Shown: in pieces, positions 20,555 to 29,084 of the stretch | Layout of the letters: every line of letters starts with the position of its first letter | Numbering within the stretch: position 1 is the stretch's first letter | Assembly (NCBI RefSeq): GCF_003112535.1 | Contig: NZ_BEWA01000012.1 | Coordinates: 124,001 to 188,000 of the forward strand | Length of the DNA stretch: 64,000 bases | Direction of reading: 5' to 3' | Source of the DNA: Streptomyces rishiriensis | GTDB taxonomy: Bacteria > Actinomycetota > Actinomycetes > Streptomycetales > Streptomycetaceae | Position numbers and translations under genes: made by a program | Notes under the pieces: model-generated | The model's input: only the letters and a program-made list of their open reading frames with translations | The model's database searches: none | What the model was told of the DNA's origin: nothing

Positions 20555-20806
20555 TCAGAGAACCGAGTCGAAGCCCCACAGTGTCTCGCTCGATCGTCCT
20601 GCCCGGTCGCGCAGTTCCGCGACGACCTCGCGCAGCACGGGATGGCCGATCGTGCCCAACTCGGCCAGATCCAGCGCCAGCAGATCCGGCAGCGGCTCCG
20701 GCAGCGGCTGCGCCGCGAAGGCCTCTTCCGACGGCGCCGGTGCCACCGGCGCCACGGCCGTCCCCGCCGCGCGCGTCATCCCCGTGGGCTCGCCCCTTAC
20801 GTCCAT
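20555..20806 (-). CDS. fxsA: FxSxx-COOH RiPP precursor peptide FxsA
   Basis: An 83-residue precursor. A flexible Ala/Pro-rich N-terminal leader leads to 'PDLLALDLAELGTIGHPVLREVVAELRDR', the typical FxsA leader helix. The peptide ends 'SETLWGFDSVL', so the last five residues are F-D-S-V-L, an exact FxSxx-COOH terminus. The ATG at 20806 follows a GGAGGG site with suitable spacing and lies 25 nt after the stop of the vWA gene, so the precursor is probably co-transcribed with the conflict module. The likely modified residues are the Phe/Ser of FDS and perhaps the adjacent Trp. No second core peptide is present. The mature product is unknown. Confidence 0.88.
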   Translation of the reverse strand: MDVRGEPTGMTRAAGTAVAPVAPAPSEEAFAAQPLPEPLPDLLALDLAELGTIGHPVLREVVAELRDRAGRSSETLWGFDSVL

Positions 20807-20831
20807 GCCCGTCCCTCCCGGCTCCCTGGGC

Positions 20832-23800
20832 TCATCTCACCCGCTCCAGTGCGGCCAGCCGCTCCGCCGTGTCGGCGGGCGTCGGGCCGTCGGCGACCAG
20901 GCCGCCCTCCGGCAGCCGCGACCACTCCGCGCGCGCGATCCGGTAGGCCTCGCGGGCCGCGCGCGGCCGCGCGGCCGCCTCATAAGACCTACCCCGCCAG
21001 TGGTGCGCCTGCGCGCCCAGTTCGACGGCCTCCTGACGCCTGCGATCGGTTTCGGCCACCCCCTCCGCCTCCCGAGCGGCCTCCGCCGCGTCCCGGAACG
21101 CGTCGACCGCGAGGTCGAGTCGGGCCGGACGGCGCAGGCTGCGGTAGGCCTCGTACTGGACCTGGCCGAGGTCCAGGCGACAGCGCGCCGCCAGCAGCGG
21201 ATCCTCCGCGTCCGCCGCGGCGAGCCCGAAAAGGTGCTCGGCCTCGCGCAGGTCGACGCGGTCCCCGCGCAGCCGGTAGCGCAGCATCAGCGCGCGGCCG
21301 AGCAGCAGCAGCCGGTGGGCGACCTGGCGGCTGCCCGCCGGGGTCTCCATCCGGCAGTCCCGCAGGACGCGGATCGCCCGGGACAGCATGCCCTGGGCGC
21401 GCGCGTACGGGAGCCCGGCCAGCCGCAGCAGCGCCTCGCCCCATTCGGCGAGGACGTCGGCGTGCGCGGGCGCGTCGCGGGACATGCGCTGGGCGGCCTG
21501 CTCGAAGCGGTCCGCCGCCGTCTCCAGCTCCCCCGGTTCGCCCGACTCGGCGTAGCGGGCCACCGCGATGCGGCCGGCCCGTGCCAGCAGAGCCGCGCGC
21601 TGGCCCTGTTCGCGCACCAGGGCGAGGGCCTCGTCCACCCGGGCCTGGGCGTCGCGCAGCGGGCCGCCCGCCTGCAGCAGCGCGTCCACCAGGTCGAGCA
21701 GGATCCGTACGCGCGCGCGTGCCGACTCGGCGTCGTACGGCTCCGCGCCGGTGTCCAGGGCGTTGCGCAGCGACTGCGCGCCCTGCTCGGCGTAGAGCCG
21801 CGCCTGGCCGGGGTCGGCGGTGGCGCCTGACAGCCGCAGCAGGATCCTGCCGTGCTCCAGGGGCAGTTCGGGCGGCCGCTGCCGGCGGTCGGGCCAGACG
21901 TCGGCGAAGGCCTCCAGCATGCCCACGGCGCCCTGGAGCAGCGCGCTGTCCCCGCCGAGCCGCCACTGCGCCTCCAGGGCGCGCACCCGCTCCAGGGTGA
22001 GCTTCAGCGCCTGGTTCTCGTCGAGGCCGGGGGCCGCGCAGGCGACGGCGTACTCGCGGTCGGCGCGGCGCAGCAGATCCAGGGCGCCGGTCGGGTCGCC
22101 GCGCCGCCTGCGATCGGTCGCGGCCGCGTGCAGGACCCGGGCGAGCACGGCCCGTTCGTGCAGCCGGCGCGGATGCGAGGCGGCCCGTTCCGCGGCCGCC
22201 TCGGCCTCCTGGAGCAGGTCGTCGCCGCCCTGCACCTCCCACAGACGCAGCGTGCAGTGCGCGTACTCGGCCCACAGCTCGGGGTCCGCGCCGACGGGCC
22301 GCTCGTGTTCGGTGGCGCCGCGCAGCAGCTGCACCGCGTCTATGACGTCCTGGATCATGCCCTCGGCGTCGAAGCGTTCGATCAGCGCGCGGGCGCGGCG
22401 GACCGCCTGGTGGGTGGGCCGGTCCGCGTCCTGTCCCGGGCCGGTCCGGGACCCGTGGCTCTCGAACTGCTCGGGCAGCGGCATGAACCGGCGCAGGACC
22501 CGGGCCGCGACCTCGGCGAAGGGCTGCGGCACGGGGGCCTCCTCGCCGCTGCCGCCGTGGTCGGCGTGGTCCGCGTGGTCGGGAGGCCGGGCGGCGGGCG
22601 TGTAGGGGCGGCCCGCGCCGCCGTCGCCGAGCTGGGCCAGGGCGAGGGCGGGGAAGTTGGGGCCGCCCTTGCCGAAGCGCTGCTCTATGTACTCCGAGCA
22701 GTGCTTGAGGACGAGCATCGCCTCGTCGCGGCCGAGCCGGGACAGCAGGGCGTCCCGGATGTCCGGCTCGATGCCGTACCACTGGGCCCCGCCGTCGGCG
22801 TGGTCCTCGGACGCGCGCGTGAGCAGGCCGCCGACCAGCACCTCGGCGAGCTCGGACGGGCCCGAGTCGGGCAGCATCGTGCGCTGGACGAGCTGCATCA
22901 CCGGCAGGCACAGCGGCGCGGCCGCCAGCTGGACGGCGAGCCGTCCGGCGGCCGGGGAGGCGCTGGAGCTGAACCTGCTGACCCGCTCGAAGGGCGTGCG
23001 CCGCCGGTCCGCGCGCGAGGCCGGCGCGGGCTGCTGGTCCGCGCGCACCCAGCCGACGGCGCCGGGCACGGGCCCGCCGCCGGCCAGCAGCCCGGCCCAG
23101 GCGCCGAGGGCCACCGGCTCGGGCGGCAGCACCGGCACGGGCAGCGCCCCCCTGCGCGCCTCCGACGGCACGCCGGCCGGGGTCCGCACGCGCAGCGCGG
23201 CAGCCCCGCGGAGCGTCTCGCCCCGGCTCAGCTCGCCGAACATCACGGGCAGCCGGGTGCGGTTCCACAGACGTTGCGGCAGCGGCTGGAGCACGGCGAC
23301 CGGGCCCTGCCGGGAGAGGTGGTGCAGCAGGCGGTGCGCATGGCCGCTGTGCCACAGAGGTCCCGCGCAGTCGCTGACGAACAGGACGATCCGGCGGCCG
23401 GTGGGGTCGCTGAGCCGGTCCGTGGAGTGCAGCGGCGCCGCGTACAGGTCGGGGCTGCGGCTGACGGCCGCCGCGCCGTCCGGGCCCTGGTGCAGATGGC
23501 TGACCCGGATGTCGGAGAAGGCTCCCAACTGGCCGAACACCTGCTGCAGTTCGACGAAGAGCCGGTCCCACACGCGCATCGACGAGGAGGCGTCCAGGAC
23601 CAGTTGCAGCCGCGCGTCGCGCCGGGTGACGGCGCGGTGGACGGGCAGGATCAGCCCGCCCGCCTGCGCGCTGCGCTCCGCCGTCGCCGTCTCGTCGAGC
23701 CGCGTGCGCAGGGGCGGCGCGGGGCTGCGGTAGCGCTGCAACCGCCTCAGCGCGCGCTGGAGTTCGAGCAGCGAGGGCAGCGCGGGGGCGGCGGGCACGC

Positions 23801-24221
23801 CCACCGGCAACGCGGTGGTGCGGCCCGCGCCACGGCCACGCGGCACCCCGTCCTGCGGCACCGGGTACAGGCTCACCCGCCCGTCGGGCGGCACGTCCCG
23901 CGGCGGCCGTGGCGGGCGTTCGGTCCGGTCGGCGCGCGGCGGTGCGGTCACGGCGCGGCCGTGCGTCCGGTCCGGCCGGGGCGCCGCCCGCCCGTCGCGT
24001 CCGCAGGGCGTCTCGTCGGCGTCCGGGGCGGCCGCCGGACGGGCCCACCGGGCCAGCCACAGCGCGTCGCACAACTGCGTCACATCGGGGTCGAGTCCGA
24101 CGCCGCGCAGTCGCGCGACGAGCTCGGCGAGCGGATCGCCGTCGTGCGCCGGCGGAGCCGCGGCGGCGGGACGGTTCCCGTCGGGCGGGACGGGGCCGTG
24201 GCGGGCCGCTGCGTCGGGCAT
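20832..24221 (-). CDS. vWA-containing SAV_2336-type conflict-system protein
   Basis: A 1129-residue protein. The N-terminal segment ('DPLAELVARLRGVGLDPDVTQLCDALWLARW') is the SAV_2336 N-terminal type. Around residue 205 a von Willebrand A-like domain begins, with an intact MIDAS start 'LQLVLDASSSMRVWD' (DxSxS) and 'RIVLFVSDCAGPLW'. The C-terminal half is a long series of Arg/Ala-rich helices resembling TPRs. The ATG at 24221 follows a GAGGTGAGG site, 7 nt after the MoxR stop. Together with the MoxR ATPase and the trypsin-VMAP protein it fits the published vWA-MoxR-VMAP ternary conflict systems. It is presumably the scaffold or target-recognition partner of the ATPase. Confidence 0.82.
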   Translation of the reverse strand: MPDAAARHGPVPPDGNRPAAAAPPAHDGDPLAELVARLRGVGLDPDVTQLCDALWLARWARPAAAPDADETPCGRDGRAAPRPDRTHGRAVTAPPRADRTERPPRPPRDVPPDGRVSLYPVPQDGVPRGRGAGRTTALPVGVPAAPALPSLLELQRALRRLQRYRSPAPPLRTRLDETATAERSAQAGGLILPVHRAVTRRDARLQLVLDASSSMRVWDRLFVELQQVFGQLGAFSDIRVSHLHQGPDGAAAVSRSPDLYAAPLHSTDRLSDPTGRRIVLFVSDCAGPLWHSGHAHRLLHHLSRQGPVAVLQPLPQRLWNRTRLPVMFGELSRGETLRGAAALRVRTPAGVPSEARRGALPVPVLPPEPVALGAWAGLLAGGGPVPGAVGWVRADQQPAPASRADRRRTPFERVSRFSSSASPAAGRLAVQLAAAPLCLPVMQLVQRTMLPDSGPSELAEVLVGGLLTRASEDHADGGAQWYGIEPDIRDALLSRLGRDEAMLVLKHCSEYIEQRFGKGGPNFPALALAQLGDGGAGRPYTPAARPPDHADHADHGGSGEEAPVPQPFAEVAARVLRRFMPLPEQFESHGSRTGPGQDADRPTHQAVRRARALIERFDAEGMIQDVIDAVQLLRGATEHERPVGADPELWAEYAHCTLRLWEVQGGDDLLQEAEAAAERAASHPRRLHERAVLARVLHAAATDRRRRGDPTGALDLLRRADREYAVACAAPGLDENQALKLTLERVRALEAQWRLGGDSALLQGAVGMLEAFADVWPDRRQRPPELPLEHGRILLRLSGATADPGQARLYAEQGAQSLRNALDTGAEPYDAESARARVRILLDLVDALLQAGGPLRDAQARVDEALALVREQGQRAALLARAGRIAVARYAESGEPGELETAADRFEQAAQRMSRDAPAHADVLAEWGEALLRLAGLPYARAQGMLSRAIRVLRDCRMETPAGSRQVAHRLLLLGRALMLRYRLRGDRVDLREAEHLFGLAAADAEDPLLAARCRLDLGQVQYEAYRSLRRPARLDLAVDAFRDAAEAAREAEGVAETDRRRQEAVELGAQAHHWRGRSYEAAARPRAAREAYRIARAEWSRLPEGGLVADGPTPADTAERLAALERVR

Positions 24222-24228
24222 CAGGCCC

Positions 24229-25251
24229 TCACCTCGGGCGGTCGAGTCGCTGGACGAGCAGGTCGGCCAGGCGGTCACGGCTGGGCGGCGCGGCCGCGTC
24301 GGTGAGGTAGATCGCGTTCAACAGCTGGTCCGCGGCGAGGAGTTCACTGCGCGACCGTTCCAGGAACCGGGTGATCAGATCGTCCCCGGCGCGCGCCGCC
24401 TCGTCGCCGAGATGGGCGCGGACGAAGGTGGCGAGCCGGTTGTGGTCGGGGCGCCCCAGCTCCAGGTGGATGCACCGGCGCATCAGCGGGGCCGGGAAGT
24501 CGCGTTCCCCGTTGCTGGTGAGCACCACGAACGGGAAGGCCCGGCAGCGCACCCGGCCGTCGCGGATCCGGGCCTTCACCCCGTCGGCGGTCAGCACCTC
24601 CGCCTCGCCGTCCGGCAGCCGGTCGGCGACGCGCTCCAGCTCGGGGATCGCGAACTCGCCCTCCTCCAGGACGTTCAGCAGGTCGTTGGGCAGGTCGATG
24701 TCGCTCTTGTCGAGCTCGTCGATGAGCAGCACGCGCGGGGTGTCGGACGGCAGCAGCGCGGTGCCGAGCGGTCCCAGCCGCAGGTAGCTGCCGATGCCCT
24801 CGACCGCGCCCGGCGAGCCGCCCGCCGCCCCGAACCCGCCCTGCGCGGCGATCTGGACGTCCTGCAGCCTGGCGATGGCGTCGTAGTGGTAGAGGCCGTC
24901 CTGGAGCGCGGAGCGGCTGACGATGGACCAGCGCAGCACGTTGCCCAGGCCGAGTTCGTACGCCACCGAGTGCGCGAGGGTGCTCTTGCCCGCGCCGGGG
25001 CTGCCCGTGACGAGCAGCGGGCGGCGCAGATAGAGCGCCGCGTTGATCATCTCCAGCTCCTCGGCGCCCGGCCGGTGCAGTTCGGCGAGATGGCGGTGAG
25101 CGCCGAGCCTGCGGTCCTCGGACCCGTCGCCGGAGCCGGCCGCGTCCCGGCTGGTGAAGTCCCGCCAGGGGGGCGGCGAGGGCAGTCGCTCGATGCCGTC
25201 GTGCGGTTCGCCGGCGCCTCGGTAGATGAGCCACTCACTGGATTCGGTCAT
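24229..25251 (-). CDS. MoxR-type AAA+ ATPase
   Basis: A 340-residue ATPase. Walker A 'GSPGAGKS' is at 83-90, Walker B is 'VLLIDELDKSD', sensor 1 lies in 'FVVLTSNGERDFPAPLMRRC', and a helical lid follows. MoxR proteins act as chaperone-like remodelling ATPases on vWA partners, which matches the vWA gene that follows after 7 nt. The ATG at 25251 has a GAGG site about 8 bases upstream. The large insert between Walker A and B, rich in Gly/Ala ('QGGFGAAGGSPGAVEG'), is typical of conflict-system MoxR proteins. It probably supplies energy and gating for the neighbouring trypsin-like effector. Confidence 0.9.
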   Translation of the reverse strand: MTESSEWLIYRGAGEPHDGIERLPSPPPWRDFTSRDAAGSGDGSEDRRLGAHRHLAELHRPGAEELEMINAALYLRRPLLVTGSPGAGKSTLAHSVAYELGLGNVLRWSIVSRSALQDGLYHYDAIARLQDVQIAAQGGFGAAGGSPGAVEGIGSYLRLGPLGTALLPSDTPRVLLIDELDKSDIDLPNDLLNVLEEGEFAIPELERVADRLPDGEAEVLTADGVKARIRDGRVRCRAFPFVVLTSNGERDFPAPLMRRCIHLELGRPDHNRLATFVRAHLGDEAARAGDDLITRFLERSRSELLAADQLLNAIYLTDAAAPPSRDRLADLLVQRLDRPR

Positions 25252-25360
25252 GATCCGGTCCTCGTCACTCGTCCACCGCCGCGGCCGTCCGAACGTGCAT
25301 CACGTTATCCATCCTGTGGGTGCCTGGTAAGGGGCCGATCAGCCCCGCGGGCGGCCGGGT

Positions 25361-27793
25361 TCAAGGGGCCTCCAGCAGGTCACCGTCGCCCGGGAGGGGC
25401 TGGTGGGGGTCGTCGTAGAGCAGGGCCACGCCGTCGGCCCAGAAGGACTCCGTGCGGCCCGCGCGCAGGCGCATCCGGAGGTCGTGCACGGCCTCGGGGA
25501 GGTACTGCGCGCTGGACGGTTCGGCGATCTCGTCGATCGTGCCGCGGTGGAACTCCCCGCACACGGCGTCGGGCCGGCCGTGCCGACGGCGCCACAGGGC
25601 CACCCCGTATCCGCCGAGGACGATCCGGGCGAGCGCCTCCGCGTCGTCCTCGTAGCGGAGGTCGCCGTAGCGGCAGAGGACCGGGACGGTGCCGTGCGAC
25701 AACGCGCGCAACTGCTCCACCGACGGCACGGGTTTGCGCAGGCCCTCGTCGCAGTCCAGGACTTCGGCCCGCGCGCGGTGCGCGTGCAGCCAGCGCCAGC
25801 GGGCCCTGCGCTCCTCCTCCGTGTCGTCCCGGTCGTCCGCGTCGTCCGCGTCGTCCATGTCGCGCAGGTCGTCCGCGTCGGCCGGGTCGCCCCTCGTCCC
25901 CCGGTCCGGGCGGCCGTGGGCGGGGCGGCCAGGGCGGTCGGGACGGCCGGGATCGGGGCGGCCGGGGCGGTCGGGATCGGGGCGGCCGGGGGCGCAACCG
26001 TCCGCGCCGTACTCGTCGTACGCCTCGACGGGCAGTCGGGCGCGGTCGGCGCAGCGCACGACGACCGGCCGCAGCGCGCCCAACGGCTCGGCGTCGGGCG
26101 GGAGTTGCCAGGCGTCCACCTCCAGGCCCAGCAGCGAGTGGGGCAGCGCCACCTGCAGCAGCGCGGGCCTGCCGGGCTCGTCGCAGTGCCGGAAGGCCTC
26201 CGCCAGCGGGCCGGCCAGGTGCGCGGGCAGATCGGCGAGCGGGGTGCGCTCGGCCTCGTGCAGCCGGACCGCCTCGCCGCCGGGCCCGGCCACCGAGACC
26301 GACCAGTCGCAGCGGTCCGGCTCCCAGCCGCGCAGCACGAGTTCGACCAGGGCGGACGGCCGGGCCGCGCCGGCGACGGCACGGGCACGCACGCGTACGT
26401 CGGACGCGGTCCGCCGGTGCGGCGCACGCGGGCCGGTCGTGGGGGCGACGCCACGGGACGGATGCGGCGGACGGCCCCTGTCGAGGACCGCGCCGGGCCC
26501 CGCGAAGACCGTGCCGGGCCCGTCGACGACCGTGCCGGGCCCGTCGCGGTCAACCCGCCGCCGGTCCTCCTCCCGCCTGCGCAAGCGCTCCATCCGCTGC
26601 TCGGCGAGGCTGGAGCGGTAGCGGGCGCTCAGCCGCTGCGCGGCCTGCCACACCCACACCCACAGGGCCTTCTCGGCGTCGGGCGTGCTCGGCACGACGA
26701 AGGGGCGCGGAGCGGACATCGCGCGCATCGCGTAGTCGAGCACGAGCTCCAGCGCCCCGTCGTCGCCGGCGCTCTCGTACAGCGCCCCGAGGCCGTCGCG
26801 CCAGCCGCGCGGCGCGGGCAGCGGGGTGAAGGCCTGGAAGTCGGGGAGCGAGTCGAGGATGTCCAGCAGGCCGCGGGTGCTCTCCGGCGGCGGGAGCTCG
26901 GCGAGCCGGCCCAGCAACTGGATCCGCTCGTCCGGGCTGAGCGTGCGGCCCGGACGGGCGCCGAGGCGGCCCTGTACGTCGGTCCACGTCTGGCGCCGGG
27001 ACGCCGGGTGGCGCTGCCGGTCGCGGTGGTAGCGGTCGTGGGCGTGGAAGACCGCCTGGTAGACGTCGCTGTGCTCGGCCGTCGCGCGCTCCGCGGAGAC
27101 CCGCAGGGTGCGCAGTTGCTCGATCCCGGTGGAGGTGCCGCCGGGCCGGTGGTCCGAGCGCGCCTTGAGCACGCCGATCACCTCGCCGCGCACGGGGTCG
27201 ATCACCGGGCCGCCCGAGACGCCGTACGGCAGGTCGTTGTCCCCCAGGCGCATCTGCACGTCCGAGGACCAGCCGCCGATGGTGCCCTGCACCGTGAGCG
27301 TCCCGTCCATGACCTGTAAGCGGCCCTCGTTCTCGGTCCAGCCCGCGTACAGCACCCGGCCCTCGCCGTAGTAGGCCGCCGGGCGCTCGGAGACGTAGAC
27401 GCACTCGTGGTCGACGACGGGTGAGGTCAGCTGGACCAGGGCGAGGTCCGGGGCCGGCCAGTTGCCTGCGGGCGCGGTCCGGCCCGCGCCGTCGGCGAGG
27501 TCGGGGAGCGTCGCCACCACCCTGCCGGGGGCCGTCGACAAGCCCCCTCCCGGCGCTGTCTCATACACCACCGCGACCTCGCCCCCCTCCCCGCCGCAGG
27601 CCACATGTGCGCAGGTCAGAACCCAGTTCGGGGCGACGAAGAAGCCGCTCCCGAGGAACGTTGCGGGCTCCTCCAGGGCATACCCGACGACCGGGCGATG
27701 AATGCGCACGGTCGCCGCCACGACGAGTCCACGCAGCGCACGGCGGGCCGCATCGAAGGCGTTCGATGCGCCCGGGGCGTGCCCGCCCGTCAC
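25361..27793 (-). CDS. Trypsin-like serine protease fused to a VMAP-C-type domain
   Basis: An 810-residue protein. The N-terminal 210 residues are a chymotrypsin-fold protease with the full triad: His63 ('LTCAHVACGG'), Asp116 ('APDLALVQL') and Ser193 ('LPYGVSGGPVID'). No signal peptide is seen, so it acts in the cytoplasm. A helical middle follows. The C-terminal 340 residues ('LVELVLRGWEPDRCDWSVSV', 'ARIVLGGYGVALWRRRH') resemble the vWA-MoxR-associated protein C domain. An Asp/Arg/Gly/Pro low-complexity insert lies around residues 590-660. The GTG at 27793 overlaps the stop of the upstream gene (GTGA). By analogy with described ternary systems it is the protease effector held in check until triggered. 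Confidence 0.83.
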   Translation of the reverse strand: MTGGHAPGASNAFDAARRALRGLVVAATVRIHRPVVGYALEEPATFLGSGFFVAPNWVLTCAHVACGGEGGEVAVVYETAPGGGLSTAPGRVVATLPDLADGAGRTAPAGNWPAPDLALVQLTSPVVDHECVYVSERPAAYYGEGRVLYAGWTENEGRLQVMDGTLTVQGTIGGWSSDVQMRLGDNDLPYGVSGGPVIDPVRGEVIGVLKARSDHRPGGTSTGIEQLRTLRVSAERATAEHSDVYQAVFHAHDRYHRDRQRHPASRRQTWTDVQGRLGARPGRTLSPDERIQLLGRLAELPPPESTRGLLDILDSLPDFQAFTPLPAPRGWRDGLGALYESAGDDGALELVLDYAMRAMSAPRPFVVPSTPDAEKALWVWVWQAAQRLSARYRSSLAEQRMERLRRREEDRRRVDRDGPGTVVDGPGTVFAGPGAVLDRGRPPHPSRGVAPTTGPRAPHRRTASDVRVRARAVAGAARPSALVELVLRGWEPDRCDWSVSVAGPGGEAVRLHEAERTPLADLPAHLAGPLAEAFRHCDEPGRPALLQVALPHSLLGLEVDAWQLPPDAEPLGALRPVVVRCADRARLPVEAYDEYGADGCAPGRPDPDRPGRPDPGRPDRPGRPAHGRPDRGTRGDPADADDLRDMDDADDADDRDDTEEERRARWRWLHAHRARAEVLDCDEGLRKPVPSVEQLRALSHGTVPVLCRYGDLRYEDDAEALARIVLGGYGVALWRRRHGRPDAVCGEFHRGTIDEIAEPSSAQYLPEAVHDLRMRLRAGRTESFWADGVALLYDDPHQPLPGDGDLLEAP

Positions 27794-28539
27794 GCCCCGC
27801 CCCCGCCGACGGGACCGTCGCCGCCCCCGTGCATCGGCGCGCCGGGAGACGCCCCCGCGCGCGGAGCGCCGTCCGAGTCCGCCGCCGCGCCGTCCCCCGC
27901 GCGGGAGTCCGCGCCGGGGTGCGCGTCCGGCACATGGGGTGGACGGGGCGGGTGGGGCGGGTAGGGCATCTGCGGCCCGCTCGGCACGGGGTCGGCCGGA
28001 CCGGCGCCGGGGGCGGTGGCCGGGGCGGGGATGCGCCCGGGCGGCGCGTCGGCACGCGCGCGTGTCCCCGCGGCCGGGGCGGTCGCGCCGTCGGAGGGGC
28101 GTGCCCCCGTCCCCGCGCGCGCCCCTGCGGCGGTGGGCGCCCCCGTGGCGGTGGGCGCCCCCGTGGCAGCGGGCGGCGCGTCGGGATCCGGCGGTCCTCC
28201 GTTCCAGGTGAGGGTGACGGTGATGCCCGCTTTGGCCTCGCCGTCGGCGAGCAGGCCGACGACCTTCCCGGCCTTGGCGGTCAGCTCGATGCCGAACTCG
28301 ACGCTCACCTCGTCGGGCCGCACCGCGCGCAGCGGCTCCGCCAGCGACCGTGCGACCCCCGTGACGAGCGCGTGCAGGCTCTCGACGCTCGCCTCCACCC
28401 GCTCGGCGAACCCGGTGTCGCTGTACGACAGCCGCCCGGCCGGCGCGGACAGCTCGCCTGCGCCCGAGATCCGGGCCCATACGGGCGTCCCGTCCGGCAG
28501 CGCGATGCGCGCCACCCGTGTCACGTCGTCACCGCTCAT
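27790..28539 (-). CDS. Trypsin-co-occurring domain (Trypco1/CU044_2847) protein
   Basis: A 249-residue protein. Residues 1-120 form a small beta-rich domain ('VARIALPDGTPVWARI', 'VSVEFGIELTAKAGKVVGLLADGEAKAGITVTLTW') recognised as the CU044_2847 family, which typically sits beside stand-alone trypsin-like proteins in actinobacteria. The remaining 130 residues are Ala/Pro/Thr/Gly-rich and probably disordered. The ATG at 28539 follows a GGGGGAG site. It is the first gene of the eight-gene minus-strand block and is coupled to the protease by a GTGA overlap, which suggests a direct partner or inhibitor. The function is inferred from context only. Confidence 0.8.
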   Translation of the reverse strand: MSGDDVTRVARIALPDGTPVWARISGAGELSAPAGRLSYSDTGFAERVEASVESLHALVTGVARSLAEPLRAVRPDEVSVEFGIELTAKAGKVVGLLADGEAKAGITVTLTWNGGPPDPDAPPAATGAPTATGAPTAAGARAGTGARPSDGATAPAAGTRARADAPPGRIPAPATAPGAGPADPVPSGPQMPYPPHPPRPPHVPDAHPGADSRAGDGAAADSDGAPRAGASPGAPMHGGGDGPVGGGGA

Positions 28540-28690
28540 GGCACTCCCCCGCTTCCCCTGTCCCCCTGCGCCTATCCTTTTCCTGTCCCCTCCGCACCGG
28601 AGAGCGACCCCTTCCTCCCCTCACAGGAACAAGGGTCCTTCCCCCGAGGGGGGATCCCTATCCCTGCGACCCACCCACGGAGCACGATCC

Positions 28691-28873
28691 ATGTACTTCA
28701 CCGATCGCGGAATCGAGGAACTCGAGAAGCGGCGCGGCGAGGAAGAGGTCACCTTCGAGTGGCTCGCCGAGCAGCTGCGCACGTTCGTCGACCTGAATCC
28801 GGACTTCGAAGTACCGGTGGAACGGCTGGCGACGTGGCTGGCGCGGCTGGACGACGACGAGGACGACGAGTAG
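28691..28873 (+). CDS. Small conserved DUF6104 protein
   Basis: A 60-residue acidic protein ('MYFTDRGIEELEKRRGEEEV' at the N-terminus, ending 'RLDDDEDDE') with a predicted helical core. I recognise it as the widespread Streptomyces DUF6104 family of unknown function. The ATG at 28691 is preceded by a short CGGAG site. It is divergent from the conflict operon, with 151 bp between the starts, so promoters for both directions must lie in that gap. Confidence 0.82.
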   Translation: MYFTDRGIEELEKRRGEEEVTFEWLAEQLRTFVDLNPDFEVPVERLATWLARLDDDEDDE

Positions 28874-28998
28874 GCCGGCCCCGGTCGAGGCGACCGGGCA
28901 GGGCCGTTCACGGGCGGATGTGCGGAGAGGGGCGTCGCGAGACGCCCCTCTCCGCGTTTTCCGTCTCCCGGGCGGAAGTGCTCACCGGATCGGGTGTC

Positions 28999-29046
28999 TT
29001 GACTTTCGACCTCCGCGATATATCGTGTTTCCCGGGAGACGCGATA
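28999..29046 (+). promoter_or_regulatory. Promoter plus dyad operator of the DUF4097-PadR operon
   Basis: TTGACT (28999-29004), a 16-bp spacer and TATCGT (29021-29026) form a good vegetative promoter. A 26-bp dyad from 29021 to 29046, centred on CCCGGG, pairs 11 of 13 positions and begins with the -10 box itself. Its outer arms are TATCGTGT and ACGCGATA. This is where an autoregulating PadR dimer would be expected to bind, but the match to PadR is inference from position. Confidence 0.72.
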
Positions 29047-29084
29047 TGGCGTGTCATGTCGCCACCGTGGAGGAGGTTCGCACC

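Noticed and set aside
28016..28200. Repeated GTGGCGGTGGGCGCC-like DNA in the Trypco1 gene as a mobile or regulatory repeat
   Set aside because: It is in frame and encodes an Ala/Pro/Thr-rich linker; low-complexity coding explains it.
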